DNA of 64,000 nt from an uncultured Granulicatella sp. GTDB taxonomy: Bacteria > Bacillota > Bacilli > Lactobacillales > Aerococcaceae. This document shows, piece after piece, positions 8,612-18,210 of this stretch. Position 1 is the first letter of the stretch, and the number at the start of each line of letters is the position of its first letter. The notes under the pieces are model-generated. The model made no database searches. It had not been told where the DNA came from and saw nothing but the letters and a program-made list of their open reading frames with translations. A program made the translations under genes and the position numbers. The stretch covers positions 17,254 through 81,253 of the forward strand of contig NZ_CALHIF010000022.1 of the NCBI RefSeq assembly GCF_938030755.1, written 5' to 3'.

Positions 8612-9901
8612 ATGTCATCAGTAGTCGTTGTTGGAACACAATGGGGAGACGAAGGAAAAGGGAAAATTACAGATTTCCTCAGTGAAAATGCAGAAGTAAT
8701 CGCTCGATATCAAGGGGGAGACAATGCAGGGCATACCATTCAATTTAATGGGGTAACTTATAAACTTCATTTAATTCCATCCGGTATTTTTTCATCAGAA
8801 AAAATTAGTGTGATTGGAAATGGAGTGGTCCTAAATCCAAAATCTCTCATCACAGAACTTGAATATTTACAAGAAAGAAATGTGACTACTGATAACTTAC
8901 GTATTTCAGACCGTGCGCATGTCATCTTGCCATACCATATTCGCTTAGACCAATTACAAGAAGAAGCGAAAGGCGATAACAAAATTGGAACAACGAATAA
9001 AGGGATTGGACCGTGCTACATGGATAAAGCAGCGCGTGTTGGGATTCGTGTGGCAGACTTACTAGACCGTGAAGTATTTGCTGAACGTCTAAAAATTAAC
9101 TTAGCCGAAAAGAATCGCCTCTTTACTAAAATGTACGATGCAGAACCAATCGAGTTCGATGATATTTTCGAAGAGTACTACGAATATGGTCAACAAATAA
9201 AGAAATACGTTTGCGACACTTCCGTGATTTTAAACGATGCATTAGACCAAGGAAAACGCGTATTATTCGAAGGGGCACAGGGTGTTATGCTGGATATCGA
9301 CCAAGGAACCTATCCATTCGTAACATCTTCAAACCCAGTTGCTGGTGGGGTAACGATTGGTAGCGGTGTTGGACCTTCAAAAATTAATAAAGTCGTTGGG
9401 GTATGTAAAGCGTACACTTCTCGTGTAGGGGATGGACCTTTCCCAACAGAATTATTCGATGAAATCGGCTCACGTATTCGTGAAGTTGGACGTGAATACG
9501 GTACAACTACTGGGCGTCCAAGACGTGTTGGATGGTTCGATAGCGTTGTAATGCGTCACTCTAAACGTGTATCAGGCATTACAAACTTAAGCTTGAACAG
9601 TATCGATGTATTAACAGGATTAGAAACGATTAAAATCTGTGTGGCTTACCGTAAGCCAAATGGAGAAGAAATTTCCCATTACCCAGCAAGCTTAGTCGAA
9701 TTAGGACAATGTGAACCAGTCTATGAAGAATTACCTGGTTGGACGGAAGATATTACAGGATGCCGTTCACTAGAAGAACTACCTGAAAATGCACGTAACT
9801 ATGTACGTCGTATTTCAGAATTAGTCGGCGTTCGCATTTCTACTTTCTCAGTAGGACCAGATAGAGAACAAACCAACATTTTAGAAAGTGTTTGGGCATA
9901 A
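8612..9901 (+). CDS. purA: Adenylosuccinate synthetase
   Basis: A 429-residue enzyme that joins IMP and aspartate using GTP in AMP synthesis. The N-terminal P-loop [11 protein letters not shown], the dimer-contact segment [16 protein letters not shown] and [10 protein letters not shown] are all present. The open frame extends upstream into dnaB, but the ATG at 8612 carries the ribosome binding site GAAGAGGTG and matches the family's [12 protein letters not shown] start. The dnaB-purA-walRK order is conserved in Firmicutes. Confidence 0.98.
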   Translation: MSSVVVVGTQWGDEGKGKITDFLSENAEVIARYQGGDNAGHTIQFNGVTYKLHLIPSGIFSSEKISVIGNGVVLNPKSLITELEYLQERNVTTDNLRISDRAHVILPYHIRLDQLQEEAKGDNKIGTTNKGIGPCYMDKAARVGIRVADLLDREVFAERLKINLAEKNRLFTKMYDAEPIEFDDIFEEYYEYGQQIKKYVCDTSVILNDALDQGKRVLFEGAQGVMLDIDQGTYPFVTSSNPVAGGVTIGSGVGPSKINKVVGVCKAYTSRVGDGPFPTELFDEIGSRIREVGREYGTTTGRPRRVGWFDSVVMRHSKRVSGITNLSLNSIDVLTGLETIKICVAYRKPNGEEISHYPASLVELGQCEPVYEELPGWTEDITGCRSLEELPENARNYVRRISELVGVRISTFSVGPDREQTNILESVWA

Positions 9902-9928
9902 AAAAGAATAGAGTAAAGGAAGATTGAT

Positions 9929-10645
9929 ATGAAGAAAATCTTAGTTGTAGATGATGAGAAACCAATCTCAGACATCGTCAAGTTTAGTCTTTCAAAAGAA
10001 GGATTTGAGGTCATTACAGCATTTGATGGCGAAGAAGGACTCGCTGCTTTCCACGAAAAAAATCCAGATTTAGTCATTTTGGACTTGATGTTACCAAAAA
10101 TTGATGGATTAGAAGTTTGTCGTGAAATTCGTAAAACAAGTCATGTTCCTATTATCATGGTAACGGCTAAAGATTCTGAAATTGATAAAGTTTTAGGTCT
10201 GGAATTAGGTGCAGACGATTACGTAACAAAACCTTTCTCAAATCGAGAATTAATCGCGCGTGTGAAAGCAAACTTACGTCGTCAACAATTAGCTCCAGCG
10301 GAAACAGAAGAAGAAAAAACAGCTAACGAAATTGTTTTAGGCGCTTTAACGATTCATGAAGATGCCTATGTGGTTTCAAAACGTGGTGAAGAAATCGAAT
10401 TAACGCATCGTGAATTTGAATTGCTTCATTATTTAGCAAAACATATCGGACAAGTGATTACTCGTGAACACTTATTGCAAACGGTGTGGGGCTATGATTA
10501 CTTTGGGGATGTTCGTACAGTAGACGTAACCGTTCGTCGTTTACGTGAAAAAATTGAAGACACACCGAGTCATCCAACATGGATTATGACGCGACGTGGG
10601 GTAGGATACTATATTAAAACCCCAGACCAAGAAAAAGATGCTTAA
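9929..10645 (+). CDS. walR: Response regulator WalR (YycF)
   Basis: A 238-residue OmpR-family regulator. The receiver domain has acidic pocket D8-D9 and phosphoacceptor D52 in [11 protein letters not shown]. The C-terminal winged helix ([28 protein letters not shown]) is complete. WalR controls cell-wall hydrolase genes and is usually essential. Identity is fixed by the walK-walH-walI-walJ genes that follow. Confidence 0.97.
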   Translation: MKKILVVDDEKPISDIVKFSLSKEGFEVITAFDGEEGLAAFHEKNPDLVILDLMLPKIDGLEVCREIRKTSHVPIIMVTAKDSEIDKVLGLELGADDYVTKPFSNRELIARVKANLRRQQLAPAETEEEKTANEIVLGALTIHEDAYVVSKRGEEIELTHREFELLHYLAKHIGQVITREHLLQTVWGYDYFGDVRTVDVTVRRLREKIEDTPSHPTWIMTRRGVGYYIKTPDQEKDA

Positions 10646-10651
10646 ACAACG

Positions 10652-10698
10652 AATGCGCTTTTCCTTGCCATGGTATATTCTGGCAAGAAAAGCGTATT
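10652..10698 (+). terminator. Intercistronic hairpin between walR and walK
   Basis: A long imperfect stem (arms about 10652-10670 and 10681-10698, one bulged base, one G-T pair) closed by a 10-base loop and followed by a T-rich stretch. It may attenuate walK relative to walR or protect the walR message. Confidence 0.6.
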
Positions 10699-10727
10699 TT
10701 GCTAAAAAGTAGAGGAGAAAGTGACTC

Positions 10728-12584
10728 ATGAAGAAGATGAAACGATTTTTTCGTTCCATTCAATTTAAGATTCCAATGCTGTTTATCTTGCTCTTGATGA
10801 TTTCGTTGCAACTCATTGTCGCGAACTTCTTAACGCAATTAGAATCTCAAATGATTTCGAACTTTCAGGAACAAATTCAGCTACAAGTAGGGTTCTTGAA
10901 AAATAATGTGCAGCCCATTTTGGCTAAGGATACAACAGATGAGGCCAAATCAGCTGAAATATCGCAATTGTTACAAGATTATCCAACAGGAAATAGTATT
11001 GTAGAAATTCGTATTATGGATATGCAGGGATATATTTTGGGAACCACGAATCAAACGCAGCAATCAATTGTAGGGACTCGTTCCACAGAGGCTGATGTAC
11101 AACAAGTGGTAGTCTCAAATACTGTGTACAGTTACAACTATATTGACGGAGATTCTAGATATTGGAAATACGTTTCGCCGATTGATCCCGTCAGTGGTGT
11201 TTCTGGAAATCCAGTGGGGATTATTTCGGTAACGTCTAATATTGAATCGCGGTACACTCAAGTAAAAGATATTGGGATTATCTTTATTAGTTCTTCCGTT
11301 TTTATTATCATTTTAGCGATTGTGATTACCGTCATGATTTCTCAAGGGATTACTCGTCCGATTGCTGAAATGAAACAACAGACAGAACAAATTGCAGAAG
11401 GAAACTATACGGGTGAAGTGATGATTTACGGAGACGATGAGCTTGGGCAGTTAGGGCAAGCGATTAATGATTTATCTGTAAAAATCAAAGAAGCTCAAGA
11501 AGGAACGGAAGCGGAGCGGCAACGCTTAGACAGTGTCTTGCGTCATATGAGTGATGGGGTTATTGCAACAGACCGTCGTGGAAGAATTGTGATTATTAAT
11601 GCTGCTGCATTGGATGTTTTGAACTTACGAAATGAGCATGTTATCGGAACGCCATTACTTGAAGTATTGCGTTTAGATAATAGTGTTTCTTTTAGAGATT
11701 TATTGGAATCTCAAGAAGAGCGAATGATTACGATTGAAGAAGATGGCGAGGAAACCATTGTTCAATGTGAAATTTCAGTGATTCAGCGCGAATCAGGATT
11801 TATTAGTGGTCTCGTGTGCGTATTAACGGATGTTACGGAACAAGAAAAAATTGACAGAGAACGTCGTAATTTCGTATCAAATGTTTCTCACGAATTAAGA
11901 ACTCCATTAACGAGTATCAAGAGTTATACGGAAGCCCTGGTGGATGGAGCATGGGAAAATAAAGAAATTGCTCCAGAGTTTCTGAATGTCATAGAAACAG
12001 AAACGGATCGAATGATGCGTATGATTACCGACTTACTGAACTTATCACGGATGGACCAAAATCGATTAGAACTTGATAAAGAGTTTGTGAATATGAATGA
12101 ACTCGTGAAGCATATTGTGAATCGATTTGATATGGTTTTACAGTCTGACCAATATAGAGAAAAGAACTATCGAATTCTCACAGATATTACCCAAAGAAAT
12201 CTATGGGTAGAAATCGACCAAGATAAGATGACGCAAGTATTAGATAATATTATCAATAATGCGATTAAATATTCTCCAGATGGGGGACGGATTATTGTTC
12301 GACTCATGGAAACTCATACCGACCTTATTGTTAGTGTGAGTGATGAAGGACTAGGAGTTCCGCGTAAAGATATTCCTCACCTATTTGATCGTTTCTATCG
12401 TGTAGATAAAGCTCGATCAAGAGCAATGGGCGGTAGTGGACTTGGTCTTGCGATTTCTAAAGAAGTCGTACAACTTCATGGAGGAAAAATCTGGGTGAAT
12501 AGTATTGAAAATAAAGGATCAACATTCTTTATTTCATTACCTTATGTTCCATTTGAAGAGGATGGTGAATGGGATGAAATTTAA
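10728..12584 (+). CDS. walK: Sensor histidine kinase WalK (YycG)
   Basis: A 618-residue membrane kinase. Transmembrane segments lie at about 14-34 and 181-205, enclosing a 145-residue extracellular PAS-like sensor. A HAMP domain (about 205-260), a cytoplasmic PAS domain (about 268-370), HisKA with H388 in VSNVSHELRTPLTS, and an HATPase domain with SGLGLAISKEVV follow. It phosphorylates WalR in response to cell-wall status. Its 3' end overlaps walH by 11 bases. Confidence 0.97.
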   Translation: MKKMKRFFRSIQFKIPMLFILLLMISLQLIVANFLTQLESQMISNFQEQIQLQVGFLKNNVQPILAKDTTDEAKSAEISQLLQDYPTGNSIVEIRIMDMQGYILGTTNQTQQSIVGTRSTEADVQQVVVSNTVYSYNYIDGDSRYWKYVSPIDPVSGVSGNPVGIISVTSNIESRYTQVKDIGIIFISSSVFIIILAIVITVMISQGITRPIAEMKQQTEQIAEGNYTGEVMIYGDDELGQLGQAINDLSVKIKEAQEGTEAERQRLDSVLRHMSDGVIATDRRGRIVIINAAALDVLNLRNEHVIGTPLLEVLRLDNSVSFRDLLESQEERMITIEEDGEETIVQCEISVIQRESGFISGLVCVLTDVTEQEKIDRERRNFVSNVSHELRTPLTSIKSYTEALVDGAWENKEIAPEFLNVIETETDRMMRMITDLLNLSRMDQNRLELDKEFVNMNELVKHIVNRFDMVLQSDQYREKNYRILTDITQRNLWVEIDQDKMTQVLDNIINNAIKYSPDGGRIIVRLMETHTDLIVSVSDEGLGVPRKDIPHLFDRFYRVDKARSRAMGGSGLGLAISKEVVQLHGGKIWVNSIENKGSTFFISLPYVPFEEDGEWDEI

Positions 12585-13926
12585 AAATTTTCGAGTACTA
12601 TTATCGACCTTATTTGTGTTGATGCTCCTTAGCTTTGTATTTACGTATTTAATTGTTATTCGTCCAGTTGAATTTTTTGGAGTAAAAAAACAATCAACTA
12701 ATCTGACGACTACTCAAGATTCCGGAGCACAGATTCGAGCGAACTATACGCTTGAGGATGTTTTTAGACCGACCCGCCTTGTCTTAACCAATAACAATAA
12801 GTTTGAAATGACAAGCCAAATGTCGATTCTAAAAGAAGTAAATACCTATCTATCAAAAAGCTTTTCGAATGTAACGCGTTTGTCTAACTTAGATGATACT
12901 AGTTATGAGAACCTTGTTTTAAGAGAAGCTCATTCGCAAATTTTATTTGATGGGTTGCTTTCTTTCGGAATTATGAATCGTTATTTTGACGGGTTGAATG
13001 AGGATTATGTCAATGAGACATTTTCACGAATTGTTATTCGAACGGATGAACCGCATACGGCATACTTTGTCAATGATGAAAATAAAAATGTATACAGTGC
13101 AAAAATCGATGAGAGCTTAAGTGCGAAATTGGATGCTTTGTATAAATCTGATGAATTTTATGAAGTAGAATCGTATCGAGGAAAGACAAAGCAATTTTTT
13201 GTGGAGCAAGATAAGGTAAACGTTGAACAATCGGCATACTTGATTGAGCAAATTCCAATTACCTTCTATATCCGCCAACTCTTTTCAAATCAAACGGAAA
13301 TTAGAACACGTGGAGATGGAAAGAGTGTGGTGTATAACGACAATTTATCTCAATTGAAGATGGATCGTACAACAAATATCATTACTTTCTTTGAAAATAA
13401 ACCAGGTGATGAAACACTTCTTTATACGAATAACTTAACGCAGACTTTTACACAGATGAAGCGTCTAGGTGGATGGCAATTAGGAATGAGTTTTTCTTCA
13501 GTAGATTTAAGTTCCAATATAGTGGAGTATGTTCGATATGTGAGTTCCTATCCAATTCTTTCTAGCGGAAGAGAAGGGATGACTCAAGTAAAAGCGACCG
13601 CAAATGGAATTGAAAAATTAAAAACATCCTCTTTAATTGCGCAAACCCCTCTGCCAACCAAAAATAAAAAGGTAACGATTGTTGGTGGAAAAGATATTGT
13701 GGCGGAACTGCTCAATGAAGGGTTCTCAATGAATGAGATAGAAGATATTCGAATTGGTTATTCTTGGACAACCAGCAGTGAAAACAATCAAATCGTAGAA
13801 TTTATTCCGACTTGGTATATCAAAATGAATAACAGATGGAAGACATTATCAGAGTTAAAAGCGGAGAAAAAAGCGGGAGATGCCGCGAATAAACAAACAG
13901 TAGGGGGTGACGGAGATGGACTTTAG
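12574..13926 (+). CDS. walH: WalRK regulator WalH (YycH)
   Basis: A 450-residue protein with one N-terminal transmembrane helix (about residues 10-30) and a large extracytoplasmic part. In Bacillus and Staphylococcus YycH and YycI contact WalK at the membrane and modulate its kinase activity. The open frame extends 69 bases upstream into walK. I place the start at the ATG at 12574, preceded by GAGGATGG and giving MKFKNFRVLLSTLFVLMLL. Sequence is poorly conserved in this family, so the call rests on position, length and topology. Confidence 0.9.
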   Translation: MKFKNFRVLLSTLFVLMLLSFVFTYLIVIRPVEFFGVKKQSTNLTTTQDSGAQIRANYTLEDVFRPTRLVLTNNNKFEMTSQMSILKEVNTYLSKSFSNVTRLSNLDDTSYENLVLREAHSQILFDGLLSFGIMNRYFDGLNEDYVNETFSRIVIRTDEPHTAYFVNDENKNVYSAKIDESLSAKLDALYKSDEFYEVESYRGKTKQFFVEQDKVNVEQSAYLIEQIPITFYIRQLFSNQTEIRTRGDGKSVVYNDNLSQLKMDRTTNIITFFENKPGDETLLYTNNLTQTFTQMKRLGGWQLGMSFSSVDLSSNIVEYVRYVSSYPILSSGREGMTQVKATANGIEKLKTSSLIAQTPLPTKNKKVTIVGGKDIVAELLNEGFSMNEIEDIRIGYSWTTSSENNQIVEFIPTWYIKMNNRWKTLSELKAEKKAGDAANKQTVGGDGDGL

Positions 13927-14779
13927 AAGAAGTGCAATCGTATTGATTGTTTGTTTCTTTTTCCTAGATGTATTCCTATTTGGACTCGTTTGGCAGAAAA
14001 AGGTAGAATCAAAAACCCCTTTGAATACAAGTATTAACGTCATCGATCAGATGAAACAAGATGGAATTACATTGCCGTCATTACCTTCAACGGAGGAAAC
14101 GGCTCCGATTATCCAACTAACCCCTGTTTCCATTGAGTCAGGTTTGAATAATTTACAAAATCAAATCGTATCATTGGAAAAAAATGTTATCAATGCAGAG
14201 TTAGTACCACCGATTCAGTTAAGTCTATCGAATCCAGTAAATGCGGAAAGTTTTAATGACTTAACAGCTTTTATCAATAATAAGGTTTTATTCGGGGATA
14301 AATATATATGGTCTTCTTATAATGCGACTACACGGAAAGTGATTTATACACAAAAAGCAGATAAATTGAGTATTATGGATGGAACCAGCCAAATTATTGT
14401 CACATTGAATACGAATGACCAAGCTGTTAGTTATGAACAAACTTATGCGGGAAATGTGCAAGTGCTTGGAAATGAGAGAAGTTTAATTACTGCACAAAGC
14501 GCTGTTGAAGTTTTATTCCTAGCCGGGAAGATTCCAGCAAAATCAACTGTTTCAACGGTTAAGTTATCTTACTTTCAATCATTAGTGTTAAAAGAATTTT
14601 CCATTTATTCTCCTGCTTGGTATGTTGAAATTCGTCAAGCAGATGGTCAATTAGTGGCACGTCGTGTAGACGCAATTCATGGGACCGTGTTAATGAATGA
14701 AACCTTAGAAACAACGAATACGCAAACACAGCGTACAACAACCAATAACACAACAACACAAACAGTGCAACAACAATAG
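13916..14779 (+). CDS. walI: WalRK regulator WalI (YycI)
   Basis: A 287-residue protein with a single N-terminal transmembrane segment (about 5-27) and an extracellular domain, partner of WalH in tuning WalK. A GTG at 13907 is in frame, but AGGGGGTG at 13902-13909 is correctly spaced only from the ATG at 13916. It overlaps walH by 11 bases, indicating coupled translation. The C-terminal tail is an unusual run of Thr, Asn and Gln (about residues 265-287). Confidence 0.9.
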   Translation: MDFRRSAIVLIVCFFFLDVFLFGLVWQKKVESKTPLNTSINVIDQMKQDGITLPSLPSTEETAPIIQLTPVSIESGLNNLQNQIVSLEKNVINAELVPPIQLSLSNPVNAESFNDLTAFINNKVLFGDKYIWSSYNATTRKVIYTQKADKLSIMDGTSQIIVTLNTNDQAVSYEQTYAGNVQVLGNERSLITAQSAVEVLFLAGKIPAKSTVSTVKLSYFQSLVLKEFSIYSPAWYVEIRQADGQLVARRVDAIHGTVLMNETLETTNTQTQRTTTNNTTTQTVQQQ

Positions 14780-14791
14780 AAGGGACATAGT

Positions 14792-15595
14792 ATGCAAGAA
14801 TTAGGTTTTAAAGTGAGTTTATTAGCGAGTGGGAGTTCAGGTAATGCAACTTATATTGAAACTCCTAAGCAAAAACTATTAGTGGATTGTGGACTCACTG
14901 GTAAAGCTATTAGTGCGCAAATGGAGAAAATAAATCGTTCTATATCCGATATTGATGCGATATTAGTGACTCATGAGCATTCCGATCACATCAAAGGAAT
15001 TGGCGTACTTGCAAGAAAGTATGGCATTCCTATTTATGCAAACGAAAAAACATGGGCAGCAATGTCTGGAAAAATTGGAAAGGTTGCTCTTGAACAACAA
15101 GAAATCTTCAATACTGGAGAAACACTGACTTTTGGAGATATTGATGTGATGAGTTTTGCGGTTTCTCATGATGCGGCTGCTCCACAGTTTTATAGCTTCC
15201 AAAAGGATCAACGCCAGTTTGTTATGCTAACAGATACCGGATATGTGAGTGACAAACTTCGTGCGCTCCTCAAAAATGCTAATGCGTATTTAATTGAAAG
15301 CAATCATGATCTTGAAATGTTAAGAATGGGGCCTTATGCGTGGCATTTAAAACAACGAATCTTAAGTGATAAAGGCCATTTATCCAATGATGATGGGGCT
15401 TTAGCCATGTGTGAAATGCTTGGAGACCAGACGAAACGCATTTATTTAGGGCATTTAAGTCAAGATAATAATATGAAGGAAATTGCTTATCAAACAGCAG
15501 AATCCGTATTTAGAACTCACGATAAAGGAGTTCATCATTCCTTCGAATTATTTCATACGGATCCATATGAGCCTACAAGCCTATTTGAAGTTTAA
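14792..15595 (+). CDS. walJ: Metallo-beta-lactamase fold exonuclease WalJ (YycJ/VicX)
   Basis: A 267-residue metallo-beta-lactamase fold protein with the metal-binding motif THEHSDHIKG and a downstream LTDTGY. Bacillus YycJ is a 5'-3' DNA exonuclease linked to mismatch repair, and the streptococcal VicX orthologue affects DNA replication and competence traits. It is 12 bases after walI, the final gene of the wal operon before htrA. Confidence 0.94.
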   Translation: MQELGFKVSLLASGSSGNATYIETPKQKLLVDCGLTGKAISAQMEKINRSISDIDAILVTHEHSDHIKGIGVLARKYGIPIYANEKTWAAMSGKIGKVALEQQEIFNTGETLTFGDIDVMSFAVSHDAAAPQFYSFQKDQRQFVMLTDTGYVSDKLRALLKNANAYLIESNHDLEMLRMGPYAWHLKQRILSDKGHLSNDDGALAMCEMLGDQTKRIYLGHLSQDNNMKEIAYQTAESVFRTHDKGVHHSFELFHTDPYEPTSLFEV

Positions 15596-15640
15596 ATTCT
15601 TAGGAATAATGCAAGAGATTTTTAAATAGACTATAAGTGT

Positions 15641-15668
15641 TTGTTCACATAAAATTCATATTTAGAAT
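15641..15668 (+). promoter_or_regulatory. Candidate htrA promoter
   Basis: TTGTTC (15641-15646) and TAGAAT (15663-15668) are separated by 16 bases, 34 bases before the htrA start. No clear CtsR or WalR operator was seen. Confidence 0.5.
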
Positions 15669-15702
15669 TTATCTTTAAAGTAACAACGAGAGGAGTGAGC
15701 AA

Positions 15703-16938
15703 ATGGAAGAAGAACAACAAAAACAGTTAAGAAAACGTAAGAATAAAAGCTTTAGAAATGGATTTGTTGGTGGGATTGTTGGAGGAACCATTGCAGTCGC
15801 AAGTGGAATTGGAATTATGGCGATTACAAATCCTTTAAACCATCAAACACCAACGCCTACTACGCAAGCTTCAGAGAGTAATGTAACGACTACGAAAACC
15901 TCTACCGCCGCTGCAAATACGAATAATGATATTTCTAAGGTTGTAGAAAATGTAAAAAATGCAGTGGTTTCTGTCATTAACAAACAGGCGTCTGGCCGTA
16001 ATTCTCTTTACGGAACTCAGCAGCAACAACAACAATCAAATGATGAATTAACGACAGCTTCAGAAGGAAGTGGCGTTATTTATAAAAAGGAAAATGGATA
16101 TGCCTATATCGTAACGAACAATCACGTCATTGCAAATTCGCAAGAGTTAGAAGTTCTTTTAGCAGACGGAACTAGGGAAAAGGCAGAATTAGTTGGGAGT
16201 GACCAATGGACGGACTTAGCAGTGATTCGTATTCCAGCAGATAAAGTAAGTACTGTTGCGGAATTTGCGAACTCTGATGAGGTAAAAGCAGGACAAACAG
16301 CTATTGCAATTGGATCTCCTCTCGGCAGTGAATTTGCTACTAGTGTTACGCAAGGGATTGTTTCTGCAAATAATCGTCCAGTTCCAACTGATGTGGATGG
16401 CGATGGCCAACAAGATTGGATTGTAAATGCGATTCAAACGGATGCTGCAATTAATCCAGGGAACTCAGGTGGAGCTCTTATTAATAGCGCGGGACAAGTC
16501 ATTGGGATTAACTCTATGAAGATTTCTAAATCTTCTGTTGAAGGTATGGGATTTGCAATTCCAAGTAATGAGGTCGTATCCATCATCAATGAATTGGAAA
16601 AAAATGGTAAAATCGTTCGTCCAGCTCTAGGAATTTCAATGGTGAACTTATCGAATGTGAATTCACAAGCCGTTAATCAGTTGAATTTACCAAAAGATGT
16701 GAAGGGCGGAGTTGTGGTTGCAGAAGTCTCTTCTAAAGGAAGTGCAAAAGCGGCAGGGCTTCAACCATATGATGTTATTGTAGAAATGGATGGCAAAAAA
16801 GTAGAGGGAATTCAAAATCTAAGAAAAATACTCTATAGTCATAAAGTGGGAGATAAATTGGAAGTAACGTATTATCGTAACGGACAAAAACAAACAACCA
16901 CAGTTTCCTTAACAGAAACCAATAACCCAAGTTTATAA
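15703..16938 (+). CDS. htrA: Membrane-anchored serine protease HtrA/DegP
   Basis: A 411-residue surface protease for misfolded secreted proteins. A basic cytoplasmic N-terminus precedes a transmembrane anchor (about 19-41) and a low-complexity Thr/Ser/Gln linker. The trypsin-like domain has catalytic H141 (NNHV), D171 (TDLAV) and S255 (GNSGG), and a PDZ domain occupies about 310-400. An acidic insert, DVDGDGQQD at 230-238, lies just before the active serine and resembles a calcium-binding loop. Position after walJ and before rlmH is conserved in Lactobacillales. Confidence 0.97.
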   Translation: MEEEQQKQLRKRKNKSFRNGFVGGIVGGTIAVASGIGIMAITNPLNHQTPTPTTQASESNVTTTKTSTAAANTNNDISKVVENVKNAVVSVINKQASGRNSLYGTQQQQQQSNDELTTASEGSGVIYKKENGYAYIVTNNHVIANSQELEVLLADGTREKAELVGSDQWTDLAVIRIPADKVSTVAEFANSDEVKAGQTAIAIGSPLGSEFATSVTQGIVSANNRPVPTDVDGDGQQDWIVNAIQTDAAINPGNSGGALINSAGQVIGINSMKISKSSVEGMGFAIPSNEVVSIINELEKNGKIVRPALGISMVNLSNVNSQAVNQLNLPKDVKGGVVVAEVSSKGSAKAAGLQPYDVIVEMDGKKVEGIQNLRKILYSHKVGDKLEVTYYRNGQKQTTTVSLTETNNPSL

Positions 16939-16950
16939 AAATAAATGAAG

Positions 16951-16984
16951 AGTCGGATTACCAATGTGGGATCCGACTTTTTTG
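16951..16984 (+). terminator. htrA terminator
   Basis: AGTCGGAT (16951-16958) pairs with ATCCGACT (16971-16978), followed by a T run. Confidence 0.88.
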
Positions 16985-16987
16985 GAC

Positions 16988-17391
16988 TTATCCTCAAACT
17001 TATCCACCGAATTGTGGATAACTTTGTGGAAAAGTCTTTGGAAAACTCTTTGTCAAGTCCAAACAGTGGGAAATGCCTTTTGAAAACAGAAACTGCCAAA
17101 AAGCCTAGAATAAGGAATTTGATTGGAAAAAGTTATAAACATGAAAAAGAATTATTGTGGATAACTTTTTCATAAAACGACAAAGAACGTTGATATAACG
17201 GTGTTATTTTACGGTCATCTTTAGTGTGTATAACTGTGGATAACTAAGTCGTACCCCCCAAAATTAAATATAACATTTATGTAACATTTAGATGAATGGA
17301 ATCTATATCTAGGGGCTATGGATAAAAAATGTCAAAATTTAGTGGCGAACATGTGTACATGTGGATAACTTTGTGGATAAGTAGTGGATAG
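16988..17391 (+). other. DnaA-box cluster in the htrA-rlmH spacer
   Basis: The 516-base htrA-rlmH spacer has five perfect 9-mers TGTGGATAA, all in one orientation, at 17013-17021, 17156-17164, 17235-17243, 17360-17368 and 17372-17380. One-mismatch boxes lie at 16988, 17000, 17025, 17225 and 17317. An AT-rich stretch (17259-17290) with an 11-base direct repeat (TAACATTTA) sits between boxes. This is far above chance. dnaA itself is not in the window, and gene order and orientation suggest the origin lies to the left, so this is more likely a secondary DnaA-binding cluster than oriC. I recall a DnaA-bound region at the Bacillus subtilis rlmH homologue yydA. Confidence 0.85.
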
Positions 17392-17454
17392 GAGGATAAA
17401 ACAAGCATTTTTCCTCAAAAAAAGGTAAGATATTGGATGAAGTGAGGGGATAAT

Positions 17455-17934
17455 ATGAATATCACGATTGTGAGTGTTGGAAAATTAAAAGAAAAATATT
17501 TAAAACAAGGAATTGATGAATACGCAAAACGCTTAGGCAGCTACTGCAAGTTCCAAGTAGTGGAAGTGCCAGACGAGAAGGCTCCTGAAAACTTAAGTGA
17601 TAAAGAAATGGAGCAAGTACTCGAAAAAGAAGGAGAACGTATCCTTTCTAAAATTAAAGACGGAGATGTAGTCGTAGCGATGGCTATCGAAGGGGACTTA
17701 GTGAGTTCAGAACAACTCGCAAAAGAGATGGATACTTTTGCGCTCCATGGTAAGAGTTCGATGATCTTTGTTATTGGGGGGTCTCTAGGGTTAAGTCCAG
17801 CGGTAAAAAAACGGGCCGACCGTAAGATCTCATTTGGCCGTATTACCTTGCCGCATCAACTGATGAGACTCGTTCTAACCGAGCAAATTTATCGCGCATT
17901 CCGAATTAATTCTGGTCATGCTTATCATAAATAA
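17455..17934 (+). CDS. rlmH: 23S rRNA (pseudouridine1915-N3)-methyltransferase RlmH
   Basis: A 159-residue SPOUT methyltransferase of exact family length, beginning [16 protein letters not shown]. Its trefoil-knot SAM site is [10 protein letters not shown] and its C-terminus is the invariant [10 protein letters not shown]. It methylates pseudouridine 1915 in helix 69 of 23S rRNA. It starts 75 bases after the last strong DnaA box. Confidence 0.98.
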   Translation: MNITIVSVGKLKEKYLKQGIDEYAKRLGSYCKFQVVEVPDEKAPENLSDKEMEQVLEKEGERILSKIKDGDVVVAMAIEGDLVSSEQLAKEMDTFALHGKSSMIFVIGGSLGLSPAVKKRADRKISFGRITLPHQLMRLVLTEQIYRAFRINSGHAYHK

Positions 17935-18077
17935 GTAAATATTCTCATAAAAAAAATAAAAAGAAAGTGCAAAATAGAGAATATATTTTCACATTTATTT
18001 CATAAGGTGTGTCTATACTTTAGTTATTCCCAAAGAGAATATTTATCCTCCCAAATAAATATTTCTAATCCTTTTTT

Positions 18078-18115
18078 CCACGAAGCCTATTACATCAATG
18101 GTTTCGTGGTTTTTT
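18078..18115 (+). terminator. Terminator 143 bases downstream of rlmH
   Basis: CCACGAAGCC (18078-18087) pairs with GGTTTCGTGG (18100-18109), one G-T pair, followed by six T. The 17935-18077 stretch before it is AT-rich and contains an AATATTTAT/ATAAATATT dyad (18038-18063). A short transcript ending here is possible but no convincing promoter was seen. Between 18116 and 18210 I see nothing beyond a weak TTGACTATCC/GGATAGT dyad. Confidence 0.8.
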
Positions 18116-18210
18116 ATTTTCTGTTTTTAGTGATTGACTATCCTTTTGACCTTCTATTCATACCTTAATAATGGATAGTATCAACCGAGTTAGTAGTGCG
18201 ATGTTTTAAA

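Noticed and set aside
16945..17175. 76-codon open frame in the htrA-rlmH spacer
   Set aside because: It runs through the htrA terminator and the DnaA boxes, lacks a ribosome binding site and has no recognisable protein features.
17270..17286. Perfect match to the WalR box pattern TGTWAH-N5-TGTWAH on the minus strand
   Set aside because: A chance match in 64 kb of AT-rich sequence is plausible, and no minus-strand gene lies behind it. The same bases are better seen as the AT-rich repeats of the DnaA-box cluster.
16988..17391. The DnaA-box cluster as the main chromosomal origin
   Set aside because: dnaA and dnaN are absent, and about 14 kb of essential genes on its left would be transcribed head-on to replication. 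parS position and gene order put the origin to the left.
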